Part shown: in pieces, positions 1 through 5,128 of the stretch
Layout of the letters: every line of letters starts with the position of its first letter
How positions within the stretch are numbered: position 1 is the first letter of the stretch
NCBI GenBank assembly: GCA_900550135.1
Contig: URQO01000082.1
Coordinates: 1 to 5,738, forward strand
Direction: 5' to 3'
DNA length: 5,738 nt
Source: an uncultured Eubacterium sp.
GTDB lineage: Bacteria; Bacillota; Clostridia; Lachnospirales; Lachnospiraceae
Translations under genes and position numbers: made by a program
The notes under the pieces: generated by a model
What the model was told of the DNA's origin: nothing
Databases searched by the model: none
The model's input: the letters and a program-made list of their open reading frames with translations, nothing else

Positions 1-81
1 AGAATGGGAATAGTTGAGATACTAACGGAGCTTTCCAAAGCCGTCTGCCTGCTTAGAAATTACAAGCAAGGGGGAATTGAT

Positions 82-228
82 ATGGAGAAAAAACTAATAC
101 GATATAGTATGCAGATTGCTATGTTGAACCAACTTCTTGCCCGTAAAATGATTTCTGAAAGGGAATATGCTTTAGTAAAATCAAAACTTATGCAAGATTA
201 TAAAATTGTTTCAGATATAACTGCTTGA
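82..228 (+). CDS. Small SHOCT-like protein (48 aa) upstream of the serine recombinase
   Basis: The product is a 48-aa basic, helical protein. Its core, LNQLLARKMISEREY followed by K-x-K-L (about residues 15-36), fits the SHOCT pattern of a helix, an 'xIT/SEEEF' turn and a second helix with K..LL. SHOCT modules are short C-terminal or stand-alone helical hairpins, and small SHOCT-like ORFs are commonly seen beside recombinases in mobile elements of Clostridia. No enzymatic residues are visible. The start is set at ATG 82 because AGGGGG at 69-74 gives a good ribosome binding site with a 7-nt spacer. The reading frame is open further upstream to the window edge (an ATG lies at 4, without a Shine-Dalgarno visible in the window), so a longer form or a fusion to an upstream gene cannot be excluded. 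The stop codon overlaps the -35 element of the recombinase promoter. Its role is unknown; a regulatory or accessory role for the neighbouring recombinase is a guess. Confidence 0.6.
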   Translation: MEKKLIRYSMQIAMLNQLLARKMISEREYALVKSKLMQDYKIVSDITA

Positions 229-253
229 ATTGTGTATTTGAATATTGTATAAT
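225..253 (+). promoter_or_regulatory. Sigma-A-type promoter of the serine recombinase gene
   Basis: A perfect -10 hexamer TATAAT lies at 248-253 and a -35 TTGAAT at 225-230, separated by 17 nt. Transcription would start near 260, about 40 nt before the GTG start at 301. The -35 box overlaps the stop codon of the preceding small ORF, so the recombinase can be transcribed on its own even though the two genes are close. Confidence 0.65.
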
Positions 254-300
254 AACACTACAAAGGAAATACAAAACGCAAATATAAAAGGAGTGGTTCT

Positions 301-2073
301 GTGAAAGAAGTAGAAGTAATCAAAGCAAGGAATGATTTGCAAACTCGTACAAGAGGAAAAACGATTGAACTTATGCGTGTTGGTGCATATTGTAGGGTTA
401 GTACAGATAGTGCAGACCAGCTAAACAGTTATAAGTCGCAGGTAGCTTATTATACAGATATGATTAAGAAGAATAAAGAATGGGTACTTGCGGACATATA
501 TGCTGATGAAGCAATCACAGGTACACAAGTGGCTAAAAGAGAAGATTTCCAGCGTATGATAAATGATTGCATGAATGGAGAAATTGATATGGTTATTACA
601 AAATCTATTTCCAGATTTGCAAGAAATACGCTAGATACTTTGAAGTATGTTCGTATGTTAAAGGAACGCAATATAGCAGTATATTTTGAAGATGAGAAAA
701 TCAATACTTTAACTATGGACGGAGAATTACTTTTGGTGGTACTTAGTTCCGTGGCACAGCAGGAAGTTGAAAATATATCTGCTAATGTAAAAAAAGGTTT
801 GAAAATGAAAATGAAACGGGGAGAGTTGGTTGGTTTTCAAGGTTGTCTTGGATATGATTATCACAAAGACACGAAAACAATTACCGTGAATGAAGAAGAA
901 GCAGAAATTGTACGTTATATTTTCAATCGGTATATTGAGGGTGCTGGTGGTTCTGTTATTGCACATGAACTTGAAAATTTGGGATATAAAACAAAGTATG
1001 GAAGTTCTACATGGGTACAATCAACAATTATTGGCATTATTAAGAATGAGAAATATAAAGGCGATTTATTGTTAGGAAAAACTTTTACAGTAGACCCGAT
1101 TTCAAAGCGGAGATTGGAGAATTTCGGAGAAGAAGATAAATTCTATATTCGCAATCATCACGAACCGATTATTAGCGAAGAAGTTTTTGAAAAAGCACAA
1201 GAAATTCTTGCCAGAAGAAATGTTAATAGAGGAAAGATTGGAGAGGGTAACACAAAGAGGGAAAAATATAGTAGGAAATATGCTTTCAGTTGTATGCTGG
1301 AATGTGGTTTCTGTGGTGGCACTTTAACAAGGCGTAATTGGCACAGCAGTTCACAGTACAGCAAAGTTATATGGCAATGTGTAACGGCTACGAAGAAAGG
1401 GAAAAAATTCTGTAAGCATAGCAAAGGTATTCCAGAAACAGCTATTGAAGAAGCATTTGTAGAAAGTTATCGTTTGTTATGTGATGATAATAAAGATGTT
1501 CTGGAAGAATTTTTGCAGAGAATGGACGATACGCTTAGTAGTAGTGCGGTGTCGAAACAACTTGCAAAAGCAGAAAAAGAGATAGACGCATTAGAGAAGA
1601 AAAAGAGTAAACTTGTGGATATGCGTCTGGAAGAAGTTATTGATAAGGAAACCTACGAAAGCAAATATGCTGACTTAGTAAGTAAACAAGAACAGCTTGT
1701 CGAAGAAAGAAAAAAATTACAAGAAACTTCTGATAATGAAAAAGATATAAAAAAACGTCTGAAAGAGTTTAAGAAAACTTTGGAACAGAATGAGGTTCTT
1801 GACAAATTTGACCGCTATGTGTTTGAAAGCATTGTTGAAAAAGTAATTGTAGGTGGACTTGATGAAAACGGAAATGTTGACCCTGCACAGTTGACTTTTG
1901 TTTATAAAACGGGCTTGAAGAATAGTGTAGATGGTGCTAAATTTAAACCACAAAGAAAAAATGCAAGAGGACGACATAGGGCTGACGAATTGTGTTCACA
2001 TGACAGCAACGAGGTTGATAAAATGTGTTCCGATAGTAGTAACGACACATGTGGAGACGGTGGCGTGGCTTGA
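301..2073 (+). CDS. Large serine recombinase (site-specific integrase/excisionase family)
   Basis: A 590-aa large serine recombinase, the enzyme class that integrates and excises conjugative or mobilisable elements by serine-mediated double-strand exchange between attachment sites. The resolvase-type catalytic domain spans about residues 25-170. It has Y-C-R-V-S-T-D with the likely nucleophile Ser34 and Arg32, and S-I-S-R-F-A-R-N (102-109) with Arg105 and Arg108. The 'recombinase' DNA-binding domain covers about 180-305, with the G-Y-D-Y segment after Gly181. A zinc ribbon follows: Cys335 and Cys338 pair with Cys360 and Cys371. A long charged coiled coil (about 413-500) is the subunit-contact region of this family. 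The tail (about 549-590) is basic and then Cys/Ser/Asp-rich. The start is GTG at 301, set by AAAAGGAG at 286-293 with a 7-nt spacer. Length and all key residues are normal, so it is probably active. No terminator is visible after it. The cognate element and att sites are not identified. Confidence 0.95.
   Translation: MKEVEVIKARNDLQTRTRGKTIELMRVGAYCRVSTDSADQLNSYKSQVAYYTDMIKKNKEWVLADIYADEAITGTQVAKREDFQRMINDCMNGEIDMVITKSISRFARNTLDTLKYVRMLKERNIAVYFEDEKINTLTMDGELLLVVLSSVAQQEVENISANVKKGLKMKMKRGELVGFQGCLGYDYHKDTKTITVNEEEAEIVRYIFNRYIEGAGGSVIAHELENLGYKTKYGSSTWVQSTIIGIIKNEKYKGDLLLGKTFTVDPISKRRLENFGEEDKFYIRNHHEPIISEEVFEKAQEILARRNVNRGKIGEGNTKREKYSRKYAFSCMLECGFCGGTLTRRNWHSSSQYSKVIWQCVTATKKGKKFCKHSKGIPETAIEEAFVESYRLLCDDNKDVLEEFLQRMDDTLSSSAVSKQLAKAEKEIDALEKKKSKLVDMRLEEVIDKETYESKYADLVSKQEQLVEERKKLQETSDNEKDIKKRLKEFKKTLEQNEVLDKFDRYVFESIVEKVIVGGLDENGNVDPAQLTFVYKTGLKNSVDGAKFKPQRKNARGRHRADELCSHDSNEVDKMCSDSSNDTCGDGGVA
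1991..2045 (+). repeat. Imperfect 33-bp-period tandem repeat in the 3' end of the recombinase gene
   Basis: Two 22-nt units, at 1991-2012 and 2024-2045, share TGTGTTC at their start and AACGA at their end and match at 16 of 22 positions by eye. The period is 33 bp, or 11 codons. They encode the related tail segments L-C-S-H-D-S-N-E and M-C-S-D-S-S-N-D. The second unit runs into the palindrome CACATGTG (2046-2053). This may be a protein-level duplication, or a DNA site such as a recombinase-binding or attachment sequence inside the coding end. Confidence 0.4.
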
Positions 2074-2102
2074 GCGAATTTAGTATGATGGCGAAAAATT
2101 TA

Positions 2103-2131
2103 TTGACAGCGTTTAGAATTTGCTATATATT
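2103..2131 (+). promoter_or_regulatory. Sigma-A-type promoter of the argS leader transcript
   Basis: A consensus -35 TTGACA lies at 2103-2108 and a -10 TATATT at 2126-2131, with the ideal 17-nt spacer. A start site near 2138 would leave only a few nucleotides before the leader-peptide Shine-Dalgarno, which is the arrangement seen in attenuated operons. The promoter begins 29 nt after the recombinase stop codon, so argS has its own transcription unit. Confidence 0.75.
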
Positions 2132-2163
2132 ATACAAATATCTTGAGAGAGGATTTTAAAAGA

Positions 2164-2223
2164 ATGAAACATTTATTAAATAACAGTTTAAGACGCAGAC
2201 AGAGAAGACATAAGTTCTTGTAG
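2164..2223 (+). CDS. Arginine-rich leader peptide of the argS attenuator (19 aa)
   Basis: A 19-codon ORF, MKHLLNNSLRRRQRRHKFL, begins at ATG 2164 and ends at TAG 2221-2223. AGAGAGG at 2146-2152 is a good Shine-Dalgarno 11 nt upstream. Codons 10-12, 14 and 15 are Arg (AGA, CGC, AGA, AGA, AGA), giving five Arg codons within a six-codon stretch. The gene downstream is arginyl-tRNA synthetase. By analogy with trp, his and leu leader peptides, the product itself probably has no function. The rate at which a ribosome crosses the Arg codons would report the level of charged tRNA-Arg. The Arg run and stop codon lie inside the 5' arm of the leader hairpin, so the ribosome position decides which RNA structure forms. 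The coding call rests on the start, the Shine-Dalgarno, the codon content and the context. Confidence 0.8.
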   Translation: MKHLLNNSLRRRQRRHKFL

Positions 2224-2287
2224 TTATTGTAAATCGCATGACTGCAAGAAAGTATGTCTTGTTGTTGTGCGGTGCTGTTAATTAGTA
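2174..2287 (+). promoter_or_regulatory. Long leader hairpin (anti-antiterminator) of the argS attenuator
   Basis: Base pairing read by eye. The upper stem AAGACATA (2205-2212) pairs with TATGTCTT (2253-2260). After an AG/AG internal loop, 2215-2227 pairs with 2238-2250 (13 bp, two of them G-U), closed by a 10-nt loop. The lower part is interrupted: CGCA 2194-2197 with TGCG 2268-2271, TAACAG 2181-2186 with CTGTTA 2275-2280, and 2174-2179 with 2282-2287. The 5' arm includes the Arg codons and the leader stop codon. The lower stem sequesters 2268-2280, which is also the 5' arm of the antiterminator. This fold should therefore favour termination when the leader peptide is translated to completion. 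Stability was not computed. Confidence 0.65.
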
Positions 2288-2305
2288 TCATATACAGAAC
2301 CGTAT
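2267..2305 (+). promoter_or_regulatory. Antiterminator hairpin of the argS attenuator
   Basis: CGGTGCTGT (2270-2278) is complementary to ACAGAACCG (2294-2302) with one G/A mismatch. The helix extends through three further pairs (2267-2269 with 2303-2305, two of them G-U). Its 3' arm contains the whole AGAACCG segment that forms the 5' base of the terminator, so the two structures exclude each other. A ribosome stalled on the Arg codons would disrupt the long leader hairpin, free 2267-2280, allow this helix to form and permit read-through into argS. Confidence 0.65.
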
Positions 2306-2345
2306 TTGATTTATCAAGTGTGATAAACGGGTGCGGTTCTTTTTT
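2296..2345 (+). terminator. Intrinsic terminator (attenuator) in the argS leader
   Basis: AGAACCG (2296-2302) pairs perfectly with CGGTTCT (2334-2340). The stem continues through six pairs rich in G-U (2303-2308 with 2328-2333), a bulged A at 2309, and TTTATCA (2310-2316) with TGATAAA (2321-2327), around an AGTG loop. That gives about 20 bp in all, followed at once by the T run 2340-2345. It stands between the argS promoter and the argS start codon, so it is a conditional terminator rather than the end of a gene. Confidence 0.85.
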
Positions 2346-2376
2346 CATTTATAAAACAAGAAGGGAGAAAAGAAAA

Positions 2377-4077
2377 ATGAAAGAAAAGATTAGTAAAGTT
2401 GTAGCAGAAGTAGTTAATACAGAGGATTGGAAGTCAATATTAGATTTAATAGAGACGCCCCCCGATAACAAAATGGGGGATTATGCAATTCCGTGTTTTT
2501 CATTTGCCAAGTTAATGCACAAGAATCCTTCGTTAATAGCCAATGAAGTGAAAGAAAATTTGGAAGAATGTAAAGAAGAGTTGGGATTGTCTTCGGTAGA
2601 GTCAGTTAACGGATACTGTAATTTATTTGTAAACCGTGAAAAGTATGTGGAAATGATACTGAACACTTTGGAAAAAGATAATTTGGGAGTAGAAAAGGTT
2701 GGCTTAGATAAGGCAATCTGTATTGATTATTCTTCTCCTAATATCGCTAAAAATTTCCACGTAGGACATTTACGCACAACAGTTATAGGGAACTCATTGT
2801 ATAAAATTTATCATAAATTAGGGTATAAAGTGATAAGGATTAATCATTTAGGAGATTGGGGGACACAATTTGGAAAACTTATTGTTGCCTATAAAAAATG
2901 GAGTAGTAAAGAAGTAGTTGAGAAAAGAGGAATTGATGAGTTACTTGATATTTATGTTAAATTTAACAGTGAAGCAGATAAAAATCCGAAACTAATGGAT
3001 GAGGCACGAGAGTGGTTCGTAAAGATGGAGCAGGGAAATCAGGAAGCGCTGGCAATATGGGAATGGTTCAAAGAAATCAGTATGGTAGAGTTTGAAAGAG
3101 TATATAAAATGCTTGGGATTTCCTTTGATTCTTATCTTGGTGAAAGCTATTATCGTAATATGGTTCCTGAATTAGTTGACTATCTGAAAGCGAAAAATTT
3201 ATTAATAGAGAGTCAGGGAGCTAATGTGATTGATTTATCAAAGTATAATATGCCTCCATGTATGATTACAAAAAAGGATGGTGGTTCAATTTACCATTCC
3301 CGTGATATATGTGCAGTTTTATATCGTAAAGAAAAGTACGATTTTGATAAATGTATATATGTGACAGGGCTTGAACAGAGTCTTCATTTTAAACAGGTAT
3401 TTAAAGCAATTGAGTTAATGGGATACAAGTGGTATGCAAATTTAATACATGTTCCATATGGTCTTGTAAGTTTGGAAGGAGCAAAGTTATCTACACGAAG
3501 TGGAAATATAATATATGCAGAAGATATATTAGATGAAGCAGTTAAGCGTGCAGCGGAATCCATTGAAGAAAAAAATCCAAAACTGGTTAACAAAGAAATG
3601 GTTGCTAAAAAGGTTGGAATCGGTGCTGTGATTTTTCATGACTTGTTTAATCAACGTATTAAGAATGTAGATTTTTCATGGGATGATGTATTAAGTTTTG
3701 ATGGAACTACAGGTCCCTATGTTCAATATACTTATGCCCGTGCTAAGAGCATATTACGAAAGAGCAATGTAGAAATTGAAAAACAAAACATATGTTATGA
3801 TGCACTTACTGATGATGTGACATTTGAACTGATTAAGATTCTATCTGGATATGAGGAAACAGTTAAAAATGCAGCAAATCGTTACGAACCTTCAATTGTA
3901 GCACGATATATCATTTCAGTTGCTTCTTCATTTAATAAGTTTTACCAAGAATGTACCATACTTCGAGAAGAAAATGAGATGGTAAAAATGGCAAGGCTAA
4001 ATCTTGTTAATATAGTTCAGAAAATTGTTAACGAGGCTTGTGGTCTTCTTGGAATGGAATGTCCGGAAGAAATGTAG
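2377..4077 (+). CDS. argS: Arginyl-tRNA synthetase
   Basis: A 566-aa, full-length class I aminoacyl-tRNA synthetase that charges tRNA-Arg with arginine using ATP in the cytosol. The N-terminal ArgRS domain covers about residues 1-85. The Rossmann catalytic core carries the HIGH-type signature H-V-G-H (128-131) after S-S-P-N-I-A-K, the N-H-L-G-D-W-G-T-Q-F-G block (156-166), and K-L-S-T-R (370-374) in the KMSKS position. The DALR anticodon-binding domain begins near residue 447 with P-Y-V-Q-Y-T-Y-A-R and runs to the C-terminus. The start is ATG 2377, 9 nt after AAGAAGGGAG (2358-2367). An in-frame ATG at 2254 would begin inside the leader hairpin and read through the terminator, so it is rejected. 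The gene has its own promoter and an Arg-responsive leader. It is flanked by recombinase genes, so it may be an accessory second copy rather than the housekeeping gene; the window cannot decide. No clear terminator follows it. Confidence 0.96.
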   Translation: MKEKISKVVAEVVNTEDWKSILDLIETPPDNKMGDYAIPCFSFAKLMHKNPSLIANEVKENLEECKEELGLSSVESVNGYCNLFVNREKYVEMILNTLEKDNLGVEKVGLDKAICIDYSSPNIAKNFHVGHLRTTVIGNSLYKIYHKLGYKVIRINHLGDWGTQFGKLIVAYKKWSSKEVVEKRGIDELLDIYVKFNSEADKNPKLMDEAREWFVKMEQGNQEALAIWEWFKEISMVEFERVYKMLGISFDSYLGESYYRNMVPELVDYLKAKNLLIESQGANVIDLSKYNMPPCMITKKDGGSIYHSRDICAVLYRKEKYDFDKCIYVTGLEQSLHFKQVFKAIELMGYKWYANLIHVPYGLVSLEGAKLSTRSGNIIYAEDILDEAVKRAAESIEEKNPKLVNKEMVAKKVGIGAVIFHDLFNQRIKNVDFSWDDVLSFDGTTGPYVQYTYARAKSILRKSNVEIEKQNICYDALTDDVTFELIKILSGYEETVKNAANRYEPSIVARYIISVASSFNKFYQECTILREENEMVKMARLNLVNIVQKIVNEACGLLGMECPEEM

Positions 4078-4174
4078 AAAAACTTGCAACACGATGCAGA
4101 ATAGTTGTAGATTCTCACGCCAAATAATCATGTTGTCAATTTCGTATTTTATATCACTGGCAGTCGGGATTTGT

Positions 4175-4200
4175 TACTTTTAGAAAAATGTATAAAAGTA
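4175..4200. repeat. AT-rich inverted repeat between argS and the XRE gene
   Basis: TACTTTTA (4175-4182) and TAAAAGTA (4193-4200) form perfect 8-bp arms around a 10-nt loop. With almost no G/C and no T run after it, this is a poor intrinsic terminator. It could be an operator, or chance in AT-rich DNA. The rest of the 4078-4240 stretch shows no gene. Confidence 0.3.
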
Positions 4201-4240
4201 TATATCTGTAGAGCTATTACAAAAAAGAAGTATATTGATA

Positions 4241-4269
4241 TTGACTATTATGTTAGCTAGTATTAATAT
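4241..4269 (+). promoter_or_regulatory. Sigma-A-type promoter of the XRE regulator gene
   Basis: The -35 TTGACT (4241-4246) and -10 TAATAT (4264-4269) are 17 nt apart. A start near 4276 leaves a short leader of about 27 nt before the ATG at 4303. The spacer contains TTAGCTAG, a near-palindrome that might serve as an operator for autoregulation; this is speculative. Confidence 0.6.
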
Positions 4270-4302
4270 GAACGTAAAAGCGTGCATAAAATGGAGGCGA
4301 AT

Positions 4303-4650
4303 ATGATAATAAGTGAAAGAATTTTTGAAATAATGAAGGAACAGAAAATGAGCCAAAGAGAACTCTCAAGGAGAACCGGGATAACAATCAGTACAATTAG
4401 CGATTGGAATACCAAGAAGTCGAATCCGGCTTCTGATAAGTTATTGGTTATTAGTGAGGCTTTGGGGGTTTCTGTGGAAGAATTGCTTATAGGTTCAGAG
4501 TCATTTAAAGAAAATTTATCAGAGGATATTGATTATAAGAATGTTGAGGATCATAAGATTTTGGAAGATTACCATAAGTTATCTAAAAGTCAGCAGATGC
4601 GTTTATTAAAATACATGAAAAGATTAGGGGAAATGAATGGAGAAAAATAA
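4303..4650 (+). CDS. XRE-family helix-turn-helix transcriptional regulator
   Basis: A 115-aa DNA-binding protein. Residues about 4-62 form an HTH_3/XRE domain: MSQRELSRRTGITISTISDW carries the two HTH helices, and the segment ending E-A-L-G-V-S-V-E-E-L-L is the usual end of the five-helix fold. The acidic linker (about 66-82) and the C-terminal helix (about 84-110) probably serve dimerisation or sensing; no peptidase or ligand domain is present. The start is ATG 4303, chosen because GGAGG at 4293-4297 lies 5 nt upstream; a GTG at 4282 is in frame but has no such site. Regulators of this type commonly act as repressors in phages and integrative elements, or as HTH partners of a downstream gene. 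Here the downstream ORF starts inside its last codons, which suggests translational coupling. The target is unknown. Confidence 0.85.
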   Translation: MIISERIFEIMKEQKMSQRELSRRTGITISTISDWNTKKSNPASDKLLVISEALGVSVEELLIGSESFKENLSEDIDYKNVEDHKILEDYHKLSKSQQMRLLKYMKRLGEMNGEK

Positions 4651-4723
4651 GAACATAAATGTAATTAAGGATTTAAATGGAAAAGATGATATTTTTCATG
4701 CTTTTTCTGATAGTAAGACATGA
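4637..4723 (+). CDS. Short ORF overlapping the XRE gene, probably a truncated gene (28 aa)
   Basis: The ATG at 4637 lies 14 nt inside the end of the XRE gene in another frame, preceded by AGGGG (4626-4630) as ribosome binding site. The 28-residue product begins MEKNKNINVIKDLNGKDD and ends after F-S-D-S-K-T at a TGA. The 'NINVIKDLNGKD' start resembles the N-terminus of a longer protein often seen directly after an XRE gene in clostridial elements; this is from memory and not checked. The ORF then stops abruptly in a region that also holds a broken recombinase gene, so the most likely reading is a truncated gene whose start survived. It could instead be a genuine small coupled peptide. Confidence 0.4.
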   Translation: MEKNKNINVIKDLNGKDDIFHAFSDSKT

Positions 4724-4775
4724 TGTCAATGGTAAGAATATTTGTACGATGTTATAAAAACAAAAAAAGAAACGA

Positions 4776-4860
4776 GCAACCCGCTTAGCTACTGACAAGT
4801 CAGCACGTACGGTACAAAACCCATTTCTTACTTCAAAAGGTACTATTTATTTGTGAAAAT
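4776..4860. other. Non-coding stretch with small palindromes upstream of the recombinase remnant
   Basis: No gene can be supported here. The segment is richer in G/C than its surroundings around 4774-4816. It contains CTGAC-AA-GTCAG (4792-4803), the palindrome CGTACG (4806-4811), and GGTAC or GTAC repeats at 4807-4815 and 4839-4843. It lies directly before the start of a serine recombinase remnant, where an attachment site or recombinase-binding region would be expected in an intact element. That role is inferred from position only. Confidence 0.3.
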
Positions 4861-4876
4861 GTCAAGGAGAAAAATT

Positions 4877-5022
4877 GTGAATAGTAAAAAACAAAGGTTT
4901 ATATTTATACTCGTGTTTCTACAGTCATGCAGATAGATGGTTATTCATTGGAAGCTCCGAAAAATAAAATGGTCCAATGTGGGAGGAGAAAGTCTAATAT
5001 GGAAAGGAAAATGGTTAGCTGA
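4877..5022 (+). pseudogene. Remnant of a second serine recombinase (N-terminus only, frameshifted)
   Basis: A start GTG at 4877 with AAGGAG (4864-4869) opens a frame reading V-N-S-K-K-Q. One base later in phase, from 4897, the sequence reads VYIYTRVSTVMQIDGYSLEA. This is the beginning of a serine recombinase catalytic domain, with the R-V-S-T nucleophile motif and the Q-x-D-G-Y-S-L-E-A segment. The in-frame continuation from GTG ends quickly at a TAG (4934-4936). The two frames rejoin if one base has been lost from the A-rich run at 4886-4895. After about 4957 the reading (P-K-N-K-M and onward to TGA 5020) no longer resembles a recombinase, so the remaining several hundred codons are missing. 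The fragment is too short to function and marks decay of, or recombination through, a mobile element. It is clearly distinct from the intact recombinase at 301-2073. Confidence 0.8.
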
Positions 5023-5086
5023 GGTAATAGAATAATAATGATAAATCGGACATATTGCTGATGTCGGCACTATGTTCATATGAGAA

Positions 5087-5111
5087 TTGTGGTCACAGTT
5101 TGTGACCGCAA
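5087..5111. promoter_or_regulatory. Strong inverted repeat just upstream of the ORF6N gene
   Basis: GGTCACA (5091-5097) and TGTGACC (5101-5107) are perfect 7-bp arms around GTT. Including flanking bases, TTGTGGTCACA pairs with TGTGACCGCAA over 11 bp with one G-U. It ends 3 nt before the ribosome binding site of the ORF6N gene, so it could be an operator or a translation-modulating RNA hairpin. No T run follows, so it is not a terminator. It overlaps a short open frame ending C-G-H-S-L (stop at 5103), so it could also be relic coding sequence. Confidence 0.5.
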
Positions 5112-5128
5112 AACAAGGAAGGAAATAT

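Noticed and set aside
450..1977. Several reverse-strand ORFs of 84-97 codons inside the recombinase gene
   Set aside because: They are shadows of the coding frame, rich in Phe, Ile and Ser, with no recognisable domains or start signals.
2138..2345. T-box riboswitch controlling argS
   Set aside because: No AGGGTGGNACCGCG-type T-box is present before the terminator, and no stem I features are evident. The GGGTGCGGTTC stretch near 2329 is the 3' arm of the terminator itself. The Arg-rich ORF explains the leader better.
2130..2348. 72-codon reverse-strand ORF across the argS leader
   Set aside because: It is antisense to the promoter, leader and terminator, shows no family features, and is explained by the low stop density of this strand.
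2254..2376. Extended N-terminus for ArgRS starting at ATG 2254
   Set aside because: It lies in the leader hairpin, would read through the terminator, has no ribosome binding site and encodes a Cys/Ile-rich stretch unlike ArgRS. ATG 2377 has a good Shine-Dalgarno and gives the family's normal length.
4080..4115. Terminator after argS
   Set aside because: Only a weak CAAC/GTTG pairing with no T run is present, so no intrinsic terminator can be claimed.
4282..4302. Earlier GTG start for the XRE regulator
   Set aside because: It adds seven residues not typical of the fold and has no ribosome binding site. GGAGG is correctly placed for ATG 4303.
4967..5036. Possible gene tail reading W-S-N-V-G-G-E and ending W-L-A-E-V-I-E
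   Set aside because: The frame reads plausibly as protein for about 23 residues but has no start or recognisable family. It may be a scrap of a lost gene but cannot be supported.
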